A stretch of DNA of 7,870 bases from Coriobacteriia bacterium (GCA_030598125.1 JAUVQN010000065.1:1-7870); one strand, 5' to 3'; shown: positions 1 to 5,949, counted from the stretch's first letter. A program made the numbers and translations. The notes: a model not told the origin generated them from the letters alone.

Positions 1-47
1 AGGTCGCCGAACTTGCGGACCAGATGCTCGGTCTCGATGACTGCCAC
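1..47 (-). CDS. ABC transporter ATP-binding protein, N-terminal fragment
   Basis: Only the first 15 codons are inside the window. They start at a GTG at 47 and read MAVIETEHLVRKFGD, which looks like the opening strand of an ABC ATPase: a short beta strand, then 'L-x-[RK]-x-[FY]-G' leading to the A-loop. An AGGAG ribosome-binding site at 53-57 lies 5 nt upstream of the GTG and overlaps the end of the MarR gene, which stops at 56, 8 nt before this start. The two genes are therefore very probably co-transcribed. A MarR repressor followed by an ABC ATPase is a common layout for drug-efflux operons, but the substrate cannot be read from this fragment. Walker motifs lie outside the window, so the family call rests on a short N-terminus plus context. 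Confidence 0.6.
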   Translation of the reverse strand, partial: MAVIETEHLVRKFGD

Positions 48-55
48 GTGCGCTC

Positions 56-499
56 CTATGCCTTTGTAGCGCGCTTCGCCAGCGCGGTGTCCAACAAGGC
101 GAGTCCGTCCCTCACCGTCACGAGCTCCTCGTCGGAGAGCGAGTCGATCGCACGAGCGAGGTGCTCTTCCGCCCTCACGTGCGCCTCGACGAGGAAGCGC
201 TTCCCTTCGCCCGTGATGCGGATGAGCACCCTCCTCCGGTCAGTGGGGTCGGACTCGCGCGTGATCCAGCCGTGCCGCTCGAGCGCCGCGGCCGTCTTCG
301 AGACGGTCGGAAGGCGCACGCCGAAGCGCCCGGCGAGCTCGCCAGGCGACCTCGGCCCGTCCGCGAGCACGTGGAGCGCGCGCAGATGCTCCGGCCGCAC
401 GTCGCTGCCGCAACGCATGAGCTCCATCTTGAAGGCGCCCATCACGCGCGGCACCACCGCGAGGAGCTCCGCCGCCGCGGACTGGACGGTCTTGCGCAT
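56..499 (-). CDS. MarR-family transcriptional regulator
   Basis: This is a winged-helix repressor-type protein of about 147 residues, the usual MarR length. From the chosen ATG it begins MRKTVQSAAAELL. The first half has helices carrying 'RPEHLRALHVLADGP', then the helix-turn-helix 'SPGELAGRFGVRLPTVSKTAAALERHGWI' region, in which LPTVSK is the recognition helix. The wing 'RESDPTDRRRVLIRIT' contains the family-typical D-x-R-R-x-x-[IVL] motif. The C-terminal helices (EEHLARAIDSLSDEEL) would form the dimer interface. An in-frame ATG at 514 would add five residues, but it has no Shine-Dalgarno sequence, whereas the ATG at 499 has GAGG at 509-512, 9 nt upstream. It probably represses itself and the downstream ABC transporter gene, releasing on ligand binding. 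That regulatory role is inferred from family and position. Confidence 0.88.
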   Translation of the reverse strand: MRKTVQSAAAELLAVVPRVMGAFKMELMRCGSDVRPEHLRALHVLADGPRSPGELAGRFGVRLPTVSKTAAALERHGWITRESDPTDRRRVLIRITGEGKRFLVEAHVRAEEHLARAIDSLSDEELVTVRDGLALLDTALAKRATKA

Positions 500-514
500 C
501 CTGCCTGACCTCAT

Positions 515-546
515 TTACTTAGCCGTAGCAATAGTTTGCCCGGCTA
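515..546. promoter_or_regulatory. Candidate MarR operator between -10 box and start codon
   Basis: Two overlapping dyads lie here in an AT-richer patch. TTACTTAGCCGTAGCAA (515-531) is an imperfect 17-bp inverted repeat with arms TTnCT/AGnAA, of the size MarR dimers bind. TAGCCG (520-525) and CGGCTA (541-546) form a perfect 6-bp inverted repeat with a 15-nt centre that touches the -10 box. Protein bound at either site would block the MarR promoter. Autoregulation is typical of the family, but which dyad is bound is inference. Confidence 0.4.
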
Positions 547-574
547 TCCTATTCCCGCGGGCAGGCATTGTCAA
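546..574 (-). promoter_or_regulatory. Sigma-70-type promoter of the MarR gene
   Basis: On the minus strand a perfect -35 box TTGACA (574-569) is followed by a 17-nt spacer and a -10 box TAGGAT (551-546, four of six consensus bases). The predicted transcription start is near 539, giving a leader of about 40 nt before the ATG at 499. This is the clearest consensus promoter in the window. Confidence 0.65.
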
Positions 575-586
575 CCTGAGGAACCC

Positions 587-621
587 GACCGGTCCCGACC
601 GGCACGACGTCGGGGCCGGTC
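587..621. repeat. GACCGG direct/inverted repeat cluster in divergent promoter region
   Basis: GACCGG occurs at 587-592 and again at 597-602 (period 10 bp, one helical turn). The inverted copy CCGGTC lies at 616-621. The cluster sits between the divergent MarR promoter and the start of the membrane-protein gene at 655, where a regulator could bind. In GC-rich DNA such short repeats also arise by chance, so confidence is low. Confidence 0.25.
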
Positions 622-641
622 CCCTCCGGCGGAGTCCCGTG

Positions 642-647
642 TACCAT
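642..647 (+). promoter_or_regulatory. -10 box giving a probable leaderless transcript
   Basis: TACCAT (642-647) is followed by 7 nt and then the ATG at 655, the TAnnnT-N6/7-start spacing seen for leaderless genes in actinobacteria. No convincing -35 box is visible. No Shine-Dalgarno sequence lies in the usual window; the nearest GGAG (631-634) is 20 nt upstream. Both facts support transcription starting at or next to the start codon. Confidence 0.45.
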
Positions 648-654
648 CGCATCC

Positions 655-1356
655 ATGACGCACGCATCCGACAACGCCCAGGCCGGCCCGGCGCCCGAGC
701 CGAGCCCAGCCCTCGACGGCGGTGCCGCCGACGCGACGCGCGCTCCCGCGTGGGCCCGCCGGCTCGCGTGGCTGGCCATCGTGGGCACGACCGCAGTGCT
801 GCTCCTCTTCGCGCAGCTCACGCTCGCCGGCATGGACGGCTCGGCCCCTCTCGCCGGCGTCTCCGCCAGCGGAGGCGCGACCGGCGGGGCGAGTCCGGTG
901 GCCGCCGAGGCGGCGCCGGCCGAGCCTCCACCGAGCCCCGAGGAGTTCGCGGCACAGGACCCGATCCCGCTCACCGACGCCACCTGGCGCTTCTTCGAGG
1001 ACGACAGGGAAGAGGACCACTACTACGACCTCGTGTTCGAACAGGACGGCTCGTGTGCCGCGGAGGGTGACGAGACCGTCTACGACGGGCGCTACACGGT
1101 GTTCGGGAACGACGTCGACGTCGAGCTCCTCGCACGTGAGACCGTCGCCACGGTCACGGCGAAGGGCCGGTCCGGCGAGGTGGAGTACTCGATCCTGTTC
1201 GCCGTGGAGCGTCGGGGGAACACCATGCGCGGCACCGGCGTGGTGGACCCGCGCTGGGTGCTCGGTGGATACGGCGGGCCTCAGAACAAGGGCCGCCAGG
1301 TCTTCAGCGAGACCGTGTACGCCCGGCCACTCCCCGACGAGGCTACTTCACAATGA
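655..1356 (+). CDS. Single-pass membrane protein of unknown function with beta-rich outer domain
   Basis: The 233-residue product has a Pro/Ala/Asp-rich cytoplasmic N-terminus (about residues 1-35) ending in RR. One membrane helix spans about 37-59 (LAWLAIVGTTAVLLLFAQLT). A low-complexity Ala/Gly/Pro/Glu linker (about 61-100) follows, then a compact domain (about 105-227). That domain alternates short strands: 'TWRFFED', 'YYDLVFEQDGSC', 'VYDGRYTVFGNDVDVEL', 'VEYSILFAVERRGNTMRGTG'. The order W..F then F..dG then G.Y...gn then m.G.g resembles small lipocalin-like or NlpE-like barrels, but this is a shape resemblance only and I assign no ligand. The positive residues before the helix predict the C-terminal domain lies outside the cell. 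It is transcribed divergently from the MarR gene and may be leaderless. No operon partner is seen downstream. Confidence 0.75.
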   Translation: MTHASDNAQAGPAPEPSPALDGGAADATRAPAWARRLAWLAIVGTTAVLLLFAQLTLAGMDGSAPLAGVSASGGATGGASPVAAEAAPAEPPPSPEEFAAQDPIPLTDATWRFFEDDREEDHYYDLVFEQDGSCAAEGDETVYDGRYTVFGNDVDVELLARETVATVTAKGRSGEVEYSILFAVERRGNTMRGTGVVDPRWVLGGYGGPQNKGRQVFSETVYARPLPDEATSQ

Positions 1357-1429
1357 CGGCTCGTCAGAGTGCGGAAGACCGGGAGCTCACACGGACGTTC
1401 GCCAGCGTAAGACAGCGGCGCGGCCCGGA

Positions 1430-2164
1430 TCACACCTGGTCCGCGTAGCGCAGCTGCAGGAGGCAGAAGACGAGGCCTGCCGCGAAGACGGCGGCTGCCA
1501 GGGGCAGCGCCACACTGACGGAGCCACCGTGCCACAGGACCGCCGATGAGAGCAGAGGGACGTACGATGCGAGGGCCCACTCCGCCGCGAAGCCGGCGAC
1601 GAGCGAAGCGGCGATGACGAGCGTCAGCGCCCCGACGTAGCCCTTCCACCTCATCGCGACCCACCCGACCAGCGGGAGCCCCAGGTAGGTGAGCACCGCG
1701 AGGACGGCGTAGTCGCCGAAGACCGCCGGCGAGACGCCCCGGCCGACGTCCGCGAGCCCGAGCGCTACCCGGGTGAGGACGTCGGCGCTTGCCGCCACGA
1801 GACCGAGCGCCAGTACCCACAACGCGAGAGCTCCCAGCTTGGCAGCAAGGAAGCTCGAGCGACGCACCGGCGTGGTGAGGAGGTTCTCGATCGTCCCCTC
1901 CGAGTACTCGCGGCCGAACACGTACGTCGCGGCCACGCCCGACGCGAGGAGGAACAGCGCCGGCGTCAGCGGGTCGGAGGCGGACACGATCCCGTCGAGC
2001 CAACCGCCGATCCGGCTCGTCCCGCCGAGTCCCTGCTCCTGCAGTGTCGCGACTCCGCTCAGGGCGAGCGCCCACATGATCGGACCGCTCACGGCGAACA
2101 GTACCGTCAGCGGCAGCGTGTACGCCCGGCGCAGCTTCAGCACCTCCACGGCGAGCAGGCGCAT
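1430..2164 (-). CDS. ABC-2 type transporter permease
   Basis: The 244-residue polytopic membrane protein begins with the ABC-2 permease pattern MRLLAVEVLKLRRAYTLPL, a short amphipathic helix that leads into the first membrane span (about 17-37). Further hydrophobic spans lie near 66-82, 107-127, 150-166, 174-190 and 211-236. After the second span comes the family hallmark 'GREYSEGTIENLLTTPVRR' (about 84-102), the cytoplasmic coupling segment of BcrB/NatB-like permeases. The ATG shares one base with the ATPase stop (TGATG). A strong AGGAGG sits 7 nt upstream inside the ATPase gene, so the two are translationally coupled and surely form one transporter. As an export-type ABC-2 system it would move a drug, peptide or lipid; the substrate is not evident. 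It is the last gene of the minus-strand cluster. Confidence 0.88.
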   Translation of the reverse strand: MRLLAVEVLKLRRAYTLPLTVLFAVSGPIMWALALSGVATLQEQGLGGTSRIGGWLDGIVSASDPLTPALFLLASGVAATYVFGREYSEGTIENLLTTPVRRSSFLAAKLGALALWVLALGLVAASADVLTRVALGLADVGRGVSPAVFGDYAVLAVLTYLGLPLVGWVAMRWKGYVGALTLVIAASLVAGFAAEWALASYVPLLSSAVLWHGGSVSVALPLAAAVFAAGLVFCLLQLRYADQV

Positions 2165-3006
2165 CAGGCGTCCTCCTCGCCGTCGGTGAGCCTCGTGAGG
2201 AACTCCTCCAGGGTCTCCTCGTTCCTGGTGAGGCGACTCACCGCGAGACCGTCGTCCAGCAGGCACGAGTTGACCTCCGCGGCCCGGCCGAGACCTCCGT
2301 AGACGCGCACGAGGCCCTCCTCGCATACGGCGAAGTCGGTGATGCCGAGCGTCTCTTCCAGCAGCCATGCCGCCCGCGGGGCGTCCGACACGACGATCTC
2401 GAGATGAGCCCGGCTGCGCGCGGCGATCTCACCGCGTGAGACCTCCTGGGTCAGCCGGCCCTCCCTCAGGATGCCGACCCTCGTCGCGGTGGCGGCGATC
2501 GTCGCTCGGACGTGCGTGCACATGAAGACCGTGACGCCTCGATCGCACGCCAGACGCTCGACGAGCCGCGAGACGTCGCGCACCCCCGTCGCGTCGAGAG
2601 CGCCTGTCGGCTCGTCGAGGATGAGGAGCTCCGGCTCGTGGATCAGTGCCCGTGCGATACCGGCGCGACGTCGCTCCGCGGCCGTCAGGCCGCCCGCGCG
2701 CCGGTCCCGGAGCCGCTCCGCGCCTGCAGCGGCGAGCGCGCGATCGACCGCTTCGGGATCCGGCAGGCCCACGAGCCTGCGCTGCAGGTCCAGGTCCTCA
2801 GCCACCGTGAGGGGCGGGTGGAACTCGGGCGTCTCGTCCACGTAGCCGACTCGCTCGAAGACGCGCACGCCGTCCGGACCGACCCGGATGCCGAAGAGCT
2901 CCGCCGTCCCGTCGGTCGGCCTCACGAGTCCGAGCAACAGGCGAGCGACCACGGTCTTGCCCGCACCGTGACCGCCGACGAGCGCGTAGACGTCCCCGCG
3001 GCGCAC
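2164..3006 (-). CDS. ABC transporter ATP-binding protein with unclear start and degenerate signature
   Basis: This subunit would power the ABC-2 permease it overlaps. Counting from the GTG at 3006: Walker A is GGHGAGKT (11-18), the Q-loop region is GYVDET with Glu where Gln is usual (54-59), the signature is LTAAE instead of LSGGQ (107-111), Walker B is LLILDEP (128-133), the D-loop is ALD (136-138) and the switch His is H165 in CTHV. A C-terminal extension of about 90 residues is typical of drug-export ATPases. The GTG is 280 codons from the end and is only the first conventional start in frame. Family-like sequence continues upstream as VLAARGLTKDYG...AVEDLSLDV, including the A-loop Tyr. 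That frame is open back to 3120 but has no ATG, GTG or TTG, and no ribosome-binding site precedes 3006. The real protein probably starts further upstream (CTG at 3114 is one option) or the junction is frameshifted. Confidence 0.82.
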   Translation of the reverse strand: MRRGDVYALVGGHGAGKTVVARLLLGLVRPTDGTAELFGIRVGPDGVRVFERVGYVDETPEFHPPLTVAEDLDLQRRLVGLPDPEAVDRALAAAGAERLRDRRAGGLTAAERRRAGIARALIHEPELLILDEPTGALDATGVRDVSRLVERLACDRGVTVFMCTHVRATIAATATRVGILREGRLTQEVSRGEIAARSRAHLEIVVSDAPRAAWLLEETLGITDFAVCEEGLVRVYGGLGRAAEVNSCLLDDGLAVSRLTRNEETLEEFLTRLTDGEEDA

Positions 3007-3097
3007 GTCCAGGCTCAGGTCCTCGACCGCTCTCGTGCGGCCGTAGTCCTTGGTGAGCCCGCGCGCCGCGAGGACGGTCTCCGCGGTTCTTGCTGCG

Positions 3098-4168
3098 TCA
3101 GGCTGGTGTTGCAGCGGCCATCATCCCGTCGTCCGTGGCGGGTGTGGGCGCTTCGGCCATGCCCATCATCCTGCGGTAGAACTCGGTCCACGCCGCGGAC
3201 CGGAAGGCTGCGTACGCGGCGCTCCACAGGATGAGCGCGACCATCGTCAGGAAGCCGAGCACACCGAGCAGGATCCAGCCGGCCGGACCGCCGGCGAAGA
3301 CGAGGAATCCGACGGGCAGGAGCGCGGCCACCATCACGATGAGGAAGACCATGCCGGTCAGGAGCCCGAAGGCGATCGCCATGAGCACCTGGACGAGCCA
3401 CATCCCGAAGACGCCCTGCTTGCCCCAGAGCTCGCCCCAGGCCAGCGTTATCGACTCCCAGATCGCGACGTCGCGGATGACGACGTGCCTGAGCGCGACC
3501 TCACGGACCATACCGAGCGCGATGCCCACGGGCACGAGCAGCAGACCGAGGAGCAGGAGGATGCCGATCGCTGCGACGGGAGCGCCCGCCGCCGGCGCGC
3601 CCGCACCGCTCTCGACGGCCGCGATCGTCACGAAGAGCGCGAACACACCGCCGCCGAACGCCACGAGCCCGAAGAGGAAGAGCGGCAGACCGAGGATGAA
3701 GCCGACCGCGAACACCCTGAACCAGTAGTGGAAGCCTCGGCCCCACCCCTTCATGCCGCTCACTTCCCGGCCTTCGAGCCCCTCGTTGGCGAGATGGATG
3801 AGGCCACCCTGCGCCGCCGTGCGGATGACCATCCAGATGAGACCCAGCACCATCACGACGGCCAGGATGCCGAGGATGATCGGGATGATCAGGCCGGACT
3901 CGACGATCGCCTCCATGCTGGTGCCGAACTCGCCGAACGCCTTCTCGAGCTGCGGGCCGACCTCTTGCCCGGTCTGGAGCTGGAAGCCCTCCCAGTCCTG
4001 GAAGGTCGATTCCCAGTCCTCACTGCCGGTCGAGTAGTTCCAGCTCTGCATCCCACTGTACGAACCGACGAAGAAGCCGAAGAGCCACAGGATCTTGTGG
4101 CGCCACGTCACCTGCGCGGCCCTCTTCACGATGCCTACGTAGTCCATCTCTCGTCTCCTCTCGCTCAT
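3098..4168 (-). CDS. Polytopic membrane protein of unknown function
   Basis: The product has 356 residues. 'MDYVGIVKRAAQVTWRHKILWLFGFF' at the N-terminus resembles a widespread, poorly characterised group of actinobacterial and firmicute membrane proteins. Membrane spans are predicted near 24-38, 92-116, 150-186 (one or two), 200-222, 252-285 and 288-320. The loop between spans 1 and 2 (about 40-90) is acidic and Trp-rich. Between spans 4 and 5 the stretch 'ALRHVVIRDVAIWESITLAW' is a cytoplasmic amphipathic pattern found in that group. The ATG at 4168 has GGAGG 8 nt upstream and overlaps the small ORF stop (ATGA). An ATG at 4147 (MDYVG...) with AGGAG 7 nt upstream is a real alternative and fits the family's usual N-terminus. 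It lies between kinase and ABC genes, so it may be an accessory sensor or transport component; that is inference. Confidence 0.82.
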   Translation of the reverse strand: MSERRREMDYVGIVKRAAQVTWRHKILWLFGFFVGSYSGMQSWNYSTGSEDWESTFQDWEGFQLQTGQEVGPQLEKAFGEFGTSMEAIVESGLIIPIILGILAVVMVLGLIWMVIRTAAQGGLIHLANEGLEGREVSGMKGWGRGFHYWFRVFAVGFILGLPLFLFGLVAFGGGVFALFVTIAAVESGAGAPAAGAPVAAIGILLLLGLLLVPVGIALGMVREVALRHVVIRDVAIWESITLAWGELWGKQGVFGMWLVQVLMAIAFGLLTGMVFLIVMVAALLPVGFLVFAGGPAGWILLGVLGFLTMVALILWSAAYAAFRSAAWTEFYRRMMGMAEAPTPATDDGMMAAATPA

Positions 4169-4287
4169 CGCGACGACCTCCCGGTCGCACGACGTCCGAC
4201 GTGTCGTTCCACGTCGAATGTGCTCGAAGAGCCTGAAGACGGACGTACGGGACCCATACGATTCCCATACGTCTCGACGGTGCTCAT
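4165..4287 (-). CDS. Possible 40-residue small ORF coupling kinase and membrane-protein genes
   Basis: An ATG at 4287 overlaps the kinase stop (TGATG). It is preceded by GGAGG at 4295-4299, with an ideal 7-nt gap. Its TGA overlaps the ATG of the next gene at 4168 (ATGA). The frame thus fills the 118-bp gap between the two genes with a coupled start and a coupled stop. The predicted peptide starts MSTVETYGNRMGPVRP and is Ser/Arg-rich (RRATGRSSR at the end), with no membrane span, signal peptide or cysteine. Against it, about 60% of its third codon positions are G or C, well below the flanking genes, and it contains the CGTATGGG repeats. It could be a true small protein, a translated coupling leader, or chance. 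No family is recognised. Confidence 0.42.
   Translation of the reverse strand: MSTVETYGNRMGPVRPSSGSSSTFDVERHVGRRATGRSSR
4244..4271. promoter_or_regulatory. CGTATGGG repeat array, candidate response-regulator binding site
   Basis: On the minus strand CGTATGGG occurs twice with an 11-bp period (4271-4264 and 4260-4253). It is followed at once by the inverted near-copy CCCGTACG (4251-4244). The last two units form a 17-bp near-palindrome around base 4252 with one mismatched pair. OmpR/PhoB-family regulators bind tandem half-sites spaced 10-11 bp, and the cluster encodes such a regulator. No good -10 box was found just downstream, so a promoter here for the membrane-protein/ABC genes remains a hypothesis. 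Confidence 0.4.
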
Positions 4288-5198
4288 CAGATAGCCTCCG
4301 GGAACGTGACCGTGACGGCGGTGCGCACGTTCGACTCGCTCGTGGCCTCGATCGTAGCGTCCATGCGGGCCGCGAGGTCGTGCGCGATCGAGAGGCCGAG
4401 GCCCGCGCCGCCCGTGGGCCCGGCCGCGGCTCCCCGCTCCAGCAGCTCCTCGACGCCCGCGTCGAAGCCGACGCCGTCGTCGGAGACCACGAGCGCCACG
4501 CGGTCGTCTCCATGCTCGACGGTCACGCCGAACGTGCTCATGCCGGTCGCATGCCTGAGGCTGTTCGCGACGAGGTTCGAGAGGATCCGCCCGATGGCGA
4601 TCGCGTCACCGCGGACCGGACAGGCTCCTTCGGGTATCGCGGCCTCCACCTTCACCTCGCGGAGCTTCAGCTCGTCCTCGAAACCGAGAAGCGTCTGCCG
4701 AGCGACCTCGCACAGGTCGACAAGGTCATCGGTGAGCCGGAGGTCGCCAGCGTCCAGCTTGGCCACGTAGAAGAGATCGTCGGTGAGGTCCTTGAGCTCG
4801 GCGGCCTTTGCCGAGATCTGCCTCCGCGTCCGCTCGTCGTCTCCGAGCCCGCGCTCGAGCGCGTCAGCGTAGCCGGCCAGCGACGTGATGGGGGTCCTGA
4901 GATCGTGCGACAGGTTCGAGACCAGACGGCGTTGCGCCTCGTCTCGGCGCCGCGCGTCGTCCTCGCGTTCCTGCAGCGCGGCCGCGAGCCCGTTCATGTC
5001 GGCGGCGAGCCCGGCCGCCTCGCCGCCTCCGGGGACGATCGCCCGGTACGCGAGGTTGCCACGCTCCAGCTCGCCGACGGCCGTGCGCGCCTTCTCGAGT
5101 GCGGTCTGCGTGCGAGCGAGCCGCGTGCCGACAACCGCGAGCGCGACGGCGAGCGCGAACGCGCCGACCGCGAGGACCACGACGAGAGCGGCGGTCAC
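4287..5198 (-). CDS. Sensor histidine kinase with single N-terminal membrane helix
   Basis: The 303-residue kinase should phosphorylate the regulator encoded just upstream. One membrane helix (about 3-26) starts almost at the N-terminus, so there is practically no extracellular sensor. A HAMP-like linker follows (about 28-80; 'GELERGNLAYRA' then 'GLAADMNGLAAALQERE'). The HisKA domain has phospho-acceptor H98 in SHDLRTPITSLAGY. The ATPase domain has the N-box NLVANSLRH (N212), G1 box DDGVGF (240-245) and G2 box GAGLGLSI (264-271). All catalytic motifs look intact. The start chosen is the GTG at 5198, which overlaps the regulator stop as GTGA and has GGAG 8 nt upstream. A GTG at 5237 would add 13 residues lying inside the regulator gene and is less likely. 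Signals may come from the membrane itself or from a partner such as the downstream membrane protein or transporter; this is inferred from the missing sensor. Confidence 0.9.
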   Translation of the reverse strand: MTAALVVVLAVGAFALAVALAVVGTRLARTQTALEKARTAVGELERGNLAYRAIVPGGGEAAGLAADMNGLAAALQEREDDARRRDEAQRRLVSNLSHDLRTPITSLAGYADALERGLGDDERTRRQISAKAAELKDLTDDLFYVAKLDAGDLRLTDDLVDLCEVARQTLLGFEDELKLREVKVEAAIPEGACPVRGDAIAIGRILSNLVANSLRHATGMSTFGVTVEHGDDRVALVVSDDGVGFDAGVEELLERGAAAGPTGGAGLGLSIAHDLAARMDATIEATSESNVRTAVTVTFPEAI

Positions 5199-5911
5199 GC
5201 CGACGTCTCCGACTCGAACCGGTACCCGATGCCCCACACGGTGCCGATGAGCGCGGGCTCGGACGGGTCCGCCTCGATCTTCTTCCTCAAGCGCGGGATG
5301 TGCACCTGCACGGTCGAGTAGTCGCCGCCGAAGTCCTCCCCCCAGACCCGTTCGTAGATCTGCGCCTTCGTGTAGACGCGCCCCGGGTGCGCCGCGAGCA
5401 GCGCCAGGATGCGGAACTCGGTCGCAGTGAGGTCCACCGGTTCGCCTCCGACGACGGCTTCGTGTCGGGCGACATCGAGTCTCACCCGACCCGCCTCGAT
5501 CATCGGCTCCGTCTCGTCGTCCTCACCAGAACCAGAACCGGCGTTGTAGCGGCGGAGATGCGCCTTCACGCGCGCGACCAACTCGAGGGGGCTGAACGGC
5601 TTGGTCACGTAGTCGTCAGCTCCAATCCCGAGGCCGATCGCCTTGTCCACTTCGCTGTCTCGCACTGACAACATGAGGATGGGGACATCGGATGCCGCCC
5701 GGATGCGGCGCGCCGTCTCGAAGCCGTCGATACCCGGCATGTTGACGTCGACGACCGCCATCGCATGCAGACGAGGGTCGAACGCGTTGAGCGCCGCCTC
5801 GCCGTCCGCCGCGGTATCGACCCCGAACCCTTCCGCCTCCAGGTTCATGCGGACGACATCGAGGATCGCATCGTCGTCGTCCACGACGAGAATGCGCCTG
5901 GGCGCGACCAT
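5195..5911 (-). CDS. OmpR/PhoB-family response regulator
   Basis: The 238-residue product has a receiver domain (about 5-118) and a winged-helix DNA-binding domain (about 138-234), the normal OmpR layout and length. Receiver residues are all present: acidic pocket D11-D13, phospho-acceptor D55 in VVDVNMPG, the Ser/Thr switch S82 in LMLSVRD and K104 in TKPF. A Gly/Ser/acidic linker follows. The effector domain shows 'VDLTATEFRILALLAAHPGRV', 'RVWGEDFGGDYSTVQVHIPRLRKKIE' as recognition region, and the final hairpin 'GTVWGIGYRFE'. The ATG at 5911 has GGGGAG about 4 nt upstream. It is the first gene of the minus-strand cluster and overlaps the kinase gene by 4 bp, so they form a cognate pair. Likely targets are the downstream membrane-protein and ABC genes and its own promoter, by analogy with similar operons. 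Confidence 0.93.
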   Translation of the reverse strand: MVAPRRILVVDDDDAILDVVRMNLEAEGFGVDTAADGEAALNAFDPRLHAMAVVDVNMPGIDGFETARRIRAASDVPILMLSVRDSEVDKAIGLGIGADDYVTKPFSPLELVARVKAHLRRYNAGSGSGEDDETEPMIEAGRVRLDVARHEAVVGGEPVDLTATEFRILALLAAHPGRVYTKAQIYERVWGEDFGGDYSTVQVHIPRLRKKIEADPSEPALIGTVWGIGYRFESETSA

Positions 5912-5943
5912 GGGACTCCCCTCTCCCGACACCCTCCCCCGAT

Positions 5944-5949
5944 ATGGTA
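5944..5949 (-). promoter_or_regulatory. Candidate -10 box upstream of the response-regulator gene
   Basis: TACCAT (5949-5944, minus strand) lies 32 nt before the ATG at 5911. It is identical, including the preceding G, to the -10 box proposed at 641-647 for the membrane-protein gene. No good -35 box is seen at 16-18 nt. A perfect inverted repeat CCGGCC/GGCCGG with a 7-nt centre (5956-5974) lies just upstream, in the -35 area, where a regulator could bind. Confidence 0.35.

Noticed and set aside
24..1070. A 348-codon plus-strand frame running across the MarR gene and into the membrane-protein gene
   Set aside because: It crosses a clear promoter region and two genes with recognisable proteins; its own translation is Ser/Arg-rich low complexity.
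1357..1429. Terminator between the convergent genes ending at 1356 and 1430
   Set aside because: Only short stems such as GACG/CGTC are present and there is no T-tract on either strand.
3090..3105. Programmed +1 frameshift joining the membrane protein to the ABC ATPase
   Set aside because: The stop context is UGAC, as in known +1 sites, but the GCC codon before it would re-pair poorly on CCU and no stimulatory Shine-Dalgarno or pseudoknot is seen. Kept only as one option in the start-codon finding.
3050..4294. A 414-codon open frame on the plus strand
   Set aside because: It is antisense to the membrane-protein gene, is rich in Asp/Glu/His/Arg with no domain pattern, and is a typical shadow of GC-rich coding DNA.
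4218..5321. A 367-codon open frame on the plus strand opposite the kinase
   Set aside because: The opposite strand encodes intact HisKA and ATPase motifs; this frame has Arg/Ala/Glu-rich sequence without any motif.
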